From positions 1 to 10,308 of the forward strand of contig PFBP01000010.1 of the NCBI GenBank assembly GCA_002778535.1: a stretch of DNA of 10,308 bases, given 5' to 3'. The DNA comes from Candidatus Kuenenbacteria bacterium CG10_big_fil_rev_8_21_14_0_10_36_11. GTDB taxonomy: Bacteria > Patescibacteriota > Patescibacteriia > UBA2196. The notes below the pieces were generated by a model. It was not told the origin of the DNA and ran no database searches. It saw only the letters and a list, made by a program, of their open reading frames with translations. Below are positions 6,639 to 10,308 of this stretch, piece by piece. The first letter of the stretch is position 1. The number at the start of each line of letters is the position of its first letter. Both the position numbers and the translations under genes were made by a program.

Positions 6639-6650
6639 AATTAGACATAA
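6631..6650. repeat. 10-bp tandem duplication at a start codon
   Basis: TTAGACATAA occurs twice in a row (6631-6640 and 6641-6650). On the minus strand each copy contains ATGTCTAA. The downstream copy holds the true start of the DUF4870-like gene (6638). The upstream copy gives an out-of-frame ATG (6648) that reads Met-Ser-Asn-Tyr-Val and then stops at 6631-6633, overlapping the real start. Confidence 0.8.
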
Positions 6651-6665
6651 ATAGAATTTTTAATT

Positions 6666-7640
6666 TTATATTTCTAAAATTTTTTCTTGTTTTTTAATTA
6701 TCGCCCCGACAATTAAGCCAATAATCAATCCGTAACCAGCCCAGATTAGCGGCTCAAAAATTACATTAAAAATTGTCCAGAGATCATTAACCCAGATGAC
6801 TTTGAAACCAGCCCGGAAAAAGCCAGTTAATAAGCCAGTGAGCGTTATTGCTTTTATGGCTGTGCCATAACTTTCTCCATAATGTTTTTTAATTCTTGCC
6901 ACGAGCCAGACAAAAACAATTAAATCAAGAATAATAATGTATGACAAAATAACATTGGTAAAAAAGTTTTTAACAGGTGAAAATAGAGTGCCAAAGTAAG
7001 TAAGGAATTCAACCGCGCACAAATAAATTATTGGCCTTTTAATTACCATGACATACCAGCCGAATTTTGGCCTTAACCCGCGTTCTTTTTTTCTTTGTTC
7101 TTTTTTTAGCAAGAGCTCCTGTCTTTTTTTGTTTTTCTCTGCAATTTTTGTTTGCTCGCGCTCTTCTTTTATTTTTTTCCATTCTGCTAAATTTTTTTCT
7201 TTTTGCATCTGACGCGCTATTTTTTCTGCGATTTCTTTTTCTTTCTCCTGCTCACGAATCATTTTTTCCTGTGCCTGTTTTTCCTTTTGCAATTTTTTCT
7301 CCTCATCGCGCGTTTGCTTTTCAGTTGCTGCCATTGTTTTAAAAAGTCTGAAACTTTGATATTTATTTTTTGTTGGTTTTTTTTCTGTCACGAGCTCTGT
7401 TTTTTCTCCAGACGGCAATTCATCTTTTGGCTTTAAGTCAGCGCCCGGCAAAATGATTTCCCCAAGTTTTTCAATTTCATGTTCCAGTTCCAAAAGTTCC
7501 GGCATTTTTTCTGGCGCTTTTTCTTTGGCCAAATTAAGCGGCTGATCAAAATATTGGTGGCCTAATTCTTTTTCTAATTTTTCCGCGATTTCTTTCAGCT
7601 CTTCATCTGCCATTGAATTTTGATTTTCTAATTCATTCAT
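6666..7640 (-). CDS. charged coiled-coil membrane protein of unknown function
   Basis: I place the start at the ATG of 7640, giving 324 residues. A longer frame to 7700 exists, but its first codons lie in a repeat element and across the promoter. The N-terminal third is acidic and helical (DEELKEIAEKLEKELG and ELLELEHEIEKLGEI). Residues about 107-188 form a very highly charged Lys/Glu/Gln coiled coil (EKQTRDEEKKLQKEKQAQEK and onward). The C-terminal part, about 200-316, has four hydrophobic stretches (about 203-221, 229-249, 262-276, 295-316) separated by basic loops, and ends KKQEKILEI. It is probably a membrane protein with a long cytoplasmic coiled-coil arm, suited to a scaffold or anchor role, but that is inference. 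No enzymatic motif is seen. It is the first gene of the run leading to ppsA. Confidence 0.75.
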   Translation of the reverse strand: MNELENQNSMADEELKEIAEKLEKELGHQYFDQPLNLAKEKAPEKMPELLELEHEIEKLGEIILPGADLKPKDELPSGEKTELVTEKKPTKNKYQSFRLFKTMAATEKQTRDEEKKLQKEKQAQEKMIREQEKEKEIAEKIARQMQKEKNLAEWKKIKEEREQTKIAEKNKKRQELLLKKEQRKKERGLRPKFGWYVMVIKRPIIYLCAVEFLTYFGTLFSPVKNFFTNVILSYIIILDLIVFVWLVARIKKHYGESYGTAIKAITLTGLLTGFFRAGFKVIWVNDLWTIFNVIFEPLIWAGYGLIIGLIVGAIIKKQEKILEI

Positions 7641-7646
7641 GTGGAT

Positions 7647-7655
7647 ATTATAGCA
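7647..7655 (-). promoter_or_regulatory. extended -10 promoter of the coiled-coil/ppsA gene run
   Basis: On the minus strand TGCTATAAT (TATAAT at 7647-7652, TGC at 7653-7655) is a perfect extended -10. A -35 at 17 bases is poor (TTTTCA), which an extended -10 tolerates. The base 7 positions downstream is the A of the ATG at 7640, so the transcript would be leaderless or nearly so. This also argues against the longer reading frame, because the promoter would lie inside it. Confidence 0.7.
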
Positions 7656-7694
7656 TAAAATATGAATAATGAAAAAACAAAACACTACCACTTC

Positions 7695-7782
7695 TGTCAT
7701 TCTGAGCGAAGCGAAGGATCTCTAATTTAATTCAAAAAATATTCTTCGCCCGCTGATGTGCATCTGTGAACTCAGAATGACA
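7695..7782. repeat. 88-bp inverted-repeat element (MITE/REP-like)
   Basis: The element is bounded by perfect 12-bp inverted termini, TGTCATTCTGAG (7695-7706) and CTCAGAATGACA (7771-7782). A further inner pair is GCGAAG (7711-7716) and CTTCGC (7744-7749). The left part, TCATTCTGAGCGAAGCGAAG, matches a short palindromic motif I recall as recurrent in many bacterial genomes, including Patescibacteria. It has no coding capacity. It lies in intergenic DNA about 40 bases upstream of the extended -10 at 7647. No target-site duplication is obvious. Confidence 0.75.
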
Positions 7783-7814
7783 AAATTAGGGCCACAATGG
7801 ATTAATTTCATTAA

Positions 7815-7838
7815 GGCTCCTGGTATGAACCAGGAGCC
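7815..7838 (-). terminator. perfect hairpin downstream of the ruvB operon, possible terminator
   Basis: GGCTCCTGGT (7815-7824) and ACCAGGAGCC (7829-7838) form a perfect 10-bp stem with the 4-base loop ATGA. It lies 37 bases after the stop of the bPH_2 gene in the direction of transcription. No good T-run follows on either strand (the minus strand continues TTAATGAAATT). It may be an atypical terminator, an RNA-stabilising hairpin or a dispersed palindrome. Confidence 0.5.
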
Positions 7839-7874
7839 AACATTCACTTTGAACCAACACTTTCAGGAAAAAAT

Positions 7875-8414
7875 TTACATATTGCCCAGGATTTTTTTCT
7901 TCCAATCCACCAGTTCCATAATTTTTTTAGTAACATGATACGGATCTGGAATTTGTTTAAAAATAAATCTCTGTTCTTCGCCAGCTGTCTGCACATAGAC
8001 ATTGCCAAAATGGAAAAAAGTGGCAATAACGCCTTTGACTTCAGCTGTCACATCCTGAATGCGGTAAAGCTGCTGAGTGGAAATCTCGCGGGAAAAAAGT
8101 CCTTTTTGTTCAATATTAACTATTCTTTCATCTGTAATGACCCAGATATCTAAATAATAATCCAGCCAGGCGCGAAAGAAAAAAGTAATAAGAGCTAAAT
8201 AGTAAATACTGACACAAAGCTTGTAAAGAGCTGGCCCAAATTCAGTTTCAAAAATCGTGCTGCTATTTTGGAGCACTGCCTGAAAGAAAAAAGGCAAAAA
8301 CATTAAAAGGCCATAAATAAAAATTATTTTAAATAAAATCCAGCCGTGCCGCCGTAAAATCATAATTATTTTTTCATCTGATTCTTGGCCTGGAAAAAGA
8401 GTTTGGTAGGGCAT
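7875..8414 (-). CDS. bacterial PH domain (bPH_2) membrane protein
   Basis: With the ATG at 8414 the protein has 179 residues; a TTG at 8429 would add five. The N-terminus MPYQTLFPGQESDEKIIMIL is the short strand-helix lead found before the membrane part in this group. Two helices follow (about 26-48 and 62-83). A C-terminal PH-like domain follows at 86-172: DIWVITDERIVNIEQKGLFS (89-108), then REISTQQLYRIQDVTAEVKG (109-128), GNVYVQTAGEE and IPDPYHV. The phrase VITDERI followed by LFSRE and RIQDV is typical of bPH_2 (YdbS/YdbT-like) proteins. The PH module would face the cytoplasm; its ligand is unknown. It follows the small membrane-protein gene and appears to end the ruvB operon. Family assignment is good, function open. 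Confidence 0.87.
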   Translation of the reverse strand: MPYQTLFPGQESDEKIIMILRRHGWILFKIIFIYGLLMFLPFFFQAVLQNSSTIFETEFGPALYKLCVSIYYLALITFFFRAWLDYYLDIWVITDERIVNIEQKGLFSREISTQQLYRIQDVTAEVKGVIATFFHFGNVYVQTAGEEQRFIFKQIPDPYHVTKKIMELVDWKKKILGNM

Positions 8415-8420
8415 ATAATA

Positions 8421-8447
8421 AAAATTCAAAAATCAAAATTCAAAATT
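8421..8447. repeat. AT-rich direct repeats between two small membrane-protein genes
   Basis: Two copies of AAAATTCAAAA and an intervening AAATCAAAATT make up most of the 43-base gap between 8414 and 8458. They carry no Shine-Dalgarno sequence for the downstream gene. They appear to be low-complexity slippage products rather than a regulatory site. Confidence 0.55.
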
Positions 8448-8457
8448 AAGGAAAATT

Positions 8458-8682
8458 TTATAATATATTTATAGACGCTGTCCAGTCAATGGTTTTGATA
8501 AAGTTATAACTAAAAAAGAAAATCACTGCCAGGGCTGACAAGTAAATAAAGATAGAAAAAAAATTAGTAAAGCTGTTCATGCCAAAGCGCCAGCTATGGT
8601 AAATGTTGAAAAAAGTGAAAATTAAAAATATCAAGACAACAAAAAGATAAAGAATTAAAAAAATGAAAATTGGAATAGACAT
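8458..8682 (-). CDS. small two-helix membrane protein of unknown function
   Basis: The 74-residue product is mostly hydrophobic. A first helix at about 3-26 (IPIFIFLILYLFVVLIFLIF) is followed by NIYHSWRFGMNSFTNF, and a second helix spans about 42-60 (FSIFIYLSALAVIFFFSYNF), with a short polar end (KTIDWTASINIL). I recognise no family. It starts 6 bases after the ruvB stop and precedes the bPH_2 gene, so it is part of the ruvB operon. No Shine-Dalgarno sequence precedes the ATG, which fits translation from a read-through transcript. The very tight spacing supports it as a real gene despite its size and simple composition. Confidence 0.68.
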   Translation of the reverse strand: MSIPIFIFLILYLFVVLIFLIFTFFNIYHSWRFGMNSFTNFFSIFIYLSALAVIFFFSYNFIKTIDWTASINIL

Positions 8683-8688
8683 AAAATG

Positions 8689-9705
8689 TTAAACTAATTT
8701 TTCCTGTTCTGGCTCTTTGTAGCCCAGATGTTCGTATCCTAATTTTGTAGCCACCCGTCCTCTTGCTGTTCTGGCTAAAAATCCCATCTGCATTAAAAAC
8801 GGTTCATAAATATCTTCAATCGTGGCCATTTCTTCGCCAGTCGCGGCCGAGAGTGTGTTTAAGCCCACAGGCCCGCCATTAAATTTTTCAATAATGATCT
8901 GTAAAATTTGGCGGTCAATTTCATCTAGACCCAATTCATCAACCTGGAGCATTTTTAGCGCTTGTTCGCAAAGATCTAAATTGATTATACCATCAGCTTT
9001 AACTTCGGCAAAATCGCGCACTCTTTTTAACAAACGATTAGCCACGCGCGGAGTGCGCCGGCTGCGGTCAGCGATTTTTTTAGCCGAGAGTCCATCAACC
9101 TGACAGTTAAGAATTTTAGCTGAACGGGAAACAATGTTTTCCATTTCTTCTGGCTGATAATAATCTAAGCGGTAAGTAGAACCAAACCGATCACGGAGCG
9201 GAGAAGAAAGCAAGCTCAAATGGGTGGTGGCGCCAATTAAAGTAAAGCGCGGCAAATCAATTCTCAAAGTTCTTGCAGATGGGCCTTTGCCAATGACTAA
9301 ATCTAAGGCATAATCTTCCATAGCTGGGTAAAGCACTTCTTCAATAGCTCTGTTTAGGCGATGAATTTCATCAATAAATAAAATATCGCCTCGTGCTAAA
9401 TTAGTCAGAATGGCAGCCAAGTCTCCGGCCCGTTCAATAGCTGGGCCTGAAGTCACACGCAAATTAACATTCATTTCTTTGGCAATAATATGCGCGAGTG
9501 TGGTTTTACCAAGCCCTGGGGCGCCATATAATAATGTGTGCTCAAGAGCTTCAGCGCGTTTTTTAGCCGCGGCCAAAAAGATTTTTAAGCCGTCTTTAAT
9601 TTTTTCCTGGCCAATAAATTCATCCAAATTTTGCGGCCGCAAAGTCAGATCAAGTTTTTGATCTTCGTCTATTGATTCAGATGTAGTGAGTCGCGGTTCT
9701 GGCAT
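8689..9705 (-). CDS. ruvB: Holliday junction branch migration ATPase RuvB
   Basis: The 338-residue protein is RuvB, the hexameric AAA+ motor that, with RuvA, drives branch migration of Holliday junctions during recombination and repair. The N-terminal LRPQNLDEFIGQEKIK (22-37) is the family start. Other motifs are Walker A GAPGLGKTT (61-69), Walker B LFIDEIHR (109-116), sensor 1 GATTH (158-162), the arginine-finger region LRDRFG (170-175) and sensor 2 RRTPRVANRLLKRVRDF (216-232). The C-terminal winged helix has GGPVGLNTLS (277-286) and ARTARGRVAT (311-320). Length and all catalytic residues are normal. No ruvA or ruvC is in the window. It is the first gene of a three-gene operon with two small membrane proteins. 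The promoter at 9759-9787 and a hairpin covering the likely ribosome site lie directly upstream. Confidence 0.98.
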   Translation of the reverse strand: MPEPRLTTSESIDEDQKLDLTLRPQNLDEFIGQEKIKDGLKIFLAAAKKRAEALEHTLLYGAPGLGKTTLAHIIAKEMNVNLRVTSGPAIERAGDLAAILTNLARGDILFIDEIHRLNRAIEEVLYPAMEDYALDLVIGKGPSARTLRIDLPRFTLIGATTHLSLLSSPLRDRFGSTYRLDYYQPEEMENIVSRSAKILNCQVDGLSAKKIADRSRRTPRVANRLLKRVRDFAEVKADGIINLDLCEQALKMLQVDELGLDEIDRQILQIIIEKFNGGPVGLNTLSAATGEEMATIEDIYEPFLMQMGFLARTARGRVATKLGYEHLGYKEPEQEKLV

Positions 9706-9713
9706 AATTTTGT

Positions 9714-9734
9714 CCCCTCTTTTTCAAGGAGGGG
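9714..9734 (-). promoter_or_regulatory. hairpin in the ruvB leader covering the likely ribosome-binding site
   Basis: CCCCTC (9714-9719) and GAGGGG (9729-9734) form a 6-bp GC-rich stem. In the ruvB transcript the 3' arm reads GAGGGG and lies 8 bases before the ATG, where a Shine-Dalgarno site is expected. Folding would hide it. The flanking bases (CATGGGGAGG in plus-strand reading) resemble a short dispersed repeat, so the structure might be of repeat origin. Confidence 0.45.
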
Positions 9735-9758
9735 CATGGGGAGGTTAATTTCATTTCT

Positions 9759-9787
9759 ATTTTACCATTCTTTCTCCCGCTTGACAA
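9759..9787 (-). promoter_or_regulatory. ruvB operon promoter
   Basis: On the minus strand TTGTCA (9782-9787, 5 of 6 consensus) is followed after exactly 17 bases by TAAAAT (9759-9764), which is preceded by TGG and so forms an extended -10. Transcription would start near 9752, giving a leader of about 47 bases that contains the hairpin at 9714-9734. Confidence 0.75.
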
Positions 9788-9809
9788 GTTTTTGAAAGTA
9801 TGTTATACT
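9781..9809 (+). promoter_or_regulatory. sigma70-type promoter for the exported protein gene
   Basis: A perfect TTGACA (9781-9786), a 17-base spacer and TATACT (9804-9809) preceded by TGT (extended -10) make this the best promoter of the window. Transcription should start near 9816, leaving a leader of about 42 bases. Its -35 overlaps the -35 of the divergent ruvB promoter by five bases. Confidence 0.88.
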
Positions 9810-9857
9810 AATTTTACACAAAATTGGCACATTTCACAAACTACAGCAGGAGCTTTT

Positions 9858-10247
9858 ATGAAGATTATTTTTGTTTTTTTAATTATTTTTTTTAGTTCCA
9901 TTCTTATTGCCGCGGAAGACAACTACACGCGGTTTTGGGTGAACCCTGGCGATTCTATGATAATGGGAGTCGCAAAAAATTATCAATCGGTCGGTATAAT
10001 AAAACTTTACCGGCCGGAAAAGGAGAAAATTATTATAGAAATTTTTGGCAAAATCAAGCCAAAAATTTATTCTGATATAAAACCATTGTCCGCAGAAAAA
10101 TTTTTGGGAGACAAGATTATAAGTAAAATTTTGTTTCCTGAAAATACAGGGAATTTGAATTTTTCTATTTGCCTGCCGCAAAAAGGTTGGCGAGTAGAGC
10201 AAATATTTTTTGGAAATATAAAAAACAAAAACACGGCGTTGAAATAA
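9858..10247 (+). CDS. exported protein of unknown function
   Basis: The ATG at 9858 is chosen because AGGAG (9848-9852) lies 5 bases upstream. The frame also opens at 9792, but that is inside the promoter. The product has 129 residues and begins with a signal peptide (MKIIFVFLIIFFSSILIAA, likely cleaved after the alanines at 18-19). The mature part, about 110 residues, is rich in predicted strands (RFWVNPGDSMIMGVA, VGIIKLYRPEKEKIIIEIFG, NLNFSICLPQKGWRVEQIFF) with alternating Lys residues. It has one cysteine and no further membrane helix, so it is probably secreted or extracytoplasmic. I recognise no family. It is followed after 35 bases by another gene with a similar signal-like start and its own ribosome site, so the two are probably co-transcribed. 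Confidence 0.8.
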   Translation: MKIIFVFLIIFFSSILIAAEDNYTRFWVNPGDSMIMGVAKNYQSVGIIKLYRPEKEKIIIEIFGKIKPKIYSDIKPLSAEKFLGDKIISKILFPENTGNLNFSICLPQKGWRVEQIFFGNIKNKNTALK

Positions 10248-10282
10248 ATCGGCGCTAAAAAAATAACCTGTTGGAGGTAGAA

Positions 10283-10308
10283 GTGAAGAAAATATTTTTT
10301 TGTTTTTT
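10283..10308 (+). CDS. start of a probable exported protein, cut by the window end
   Basis: A GTG at 10283 lies 5 bases after a strong GGAGG (10273-10277). The eight complete codons read (M)KKIFFCF, a basic-then-hydrophobic start like a signal peptide and similar to the MKIIFVF start of the preceding gene. There is no terminator in the 35-base gap, so it probably shares the promoter at 9781-9809. Nothing more can be said from the visible part. Confidence 0.6.

Noticed and set aside
7067..7436. Plus-strand open frames rich in Phe and Leu
   Set aside because: They are complements of the Lys/Glu-rich coiled-coil coding region on the minus strand, which lacks stops on the other strand by composition.
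7641..7700. N-terminal extension of the coiled-coil protein to an ATG at 7700
   Set aside because: The first codons lie in the terminus of the 88-bp inverted-repeat element and the rest cover the extended -10 promoter; the ATG at 7640 is a better start.
7756..7938. Plus-strand frame of 60 codons over the inverted repeat, hairpin and bPH_2 gene end
   Set aside because: It spans an inverted-repeat element and a hairpin and shows no protein-like signal or ribosome site.
9792..9857. Upstream in-frame ATG for the exported protein
   Set aside because: It lies between the -35 and -10 hexamers, so it would not be transcribed; the ATG at 9858 has AGGAG and begins a clean signal peptide.
9879..10202. 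Minus-strand frame opposite the exported protein gene
   Set aside because: It is fully antisense to a gene with promoter, ribosome site and signal peptide, and has none of its own.
1..10308. tRNA, rRNA or CRISPR array
   Set aside because: Reading both strands by eye I found no cloverleaf with a TTC-type T-loop, no rRNA core sequence, and no regularly spaced repeats; the only tandem repeats are short (7, 10 and 15 bp) without spacers.

Overview
The window looks like a chromosomal segment of a small-genome, AT-rich bacterium, most likely of the Patescibacteria (CPR, Parcubacteria-like). This is an inference from style: strongly AT-rich DNA, tightly packed lysine/asparagine/isoleucine-rich genes, several small membrane proteins without recognisable function, and most starts lacking a Shine-Dalgarno sequence. 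Nothing here names a species. The standard code with TGA as stop fits all genes.

Positions 1 to about 2020 (plus strand) are an accessory, defence-type island. It holds the 3' end of a beta-class DNA methyltransferase, a ParB-like small protein and a MutH/Sau3AI-like endonuclease, together a plausible type II restriction-modification cassette. These are followed by a C-terminal relic of a second, unrelated large methyltransferase, a tail-anchored small protein, and a broken STAS-like (DUF4325-like) gene. A strong bidirectional terminator (2021-2053) separates this island from the convergent core block.

Positions 2068 to 7640 (minus strand) are a compact run read from a consensus extended -10 promoter at about 7650. 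In order of transcription: a coiled-coil membrane protein, a DUF4870-like membrane protein, phosphoenolpyruvate synthase (ppsA), a three-helix membrane protein, a YraN/UPF0102 protein and a surface protein with two Ig-like domains. The last gene may also have its own weak promoter.

Positions 7641 to 7874 are intergenic and carry an 88-bp inverted-repeat element (MITE/REP-like) and a perfect 10-bp hairpin. Upstream, also on the minus strand, lies a second operon: ruvB, a small two-helix membrane protein and a bPH_2 (bacterial PH domain) membrane protein.

Positions 9706 to 10308 begin with a divergent promoter region in which the ruvB promoter and a plus-strand promoter share almost the same -35 hexamer. 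The plus-strand promoter drives an exported protein of unknown function, followed by the start of another probably exported protein cut by the window end. Both of these have canonical Shine-Dalgarno sites, unlike most genes of the core block.
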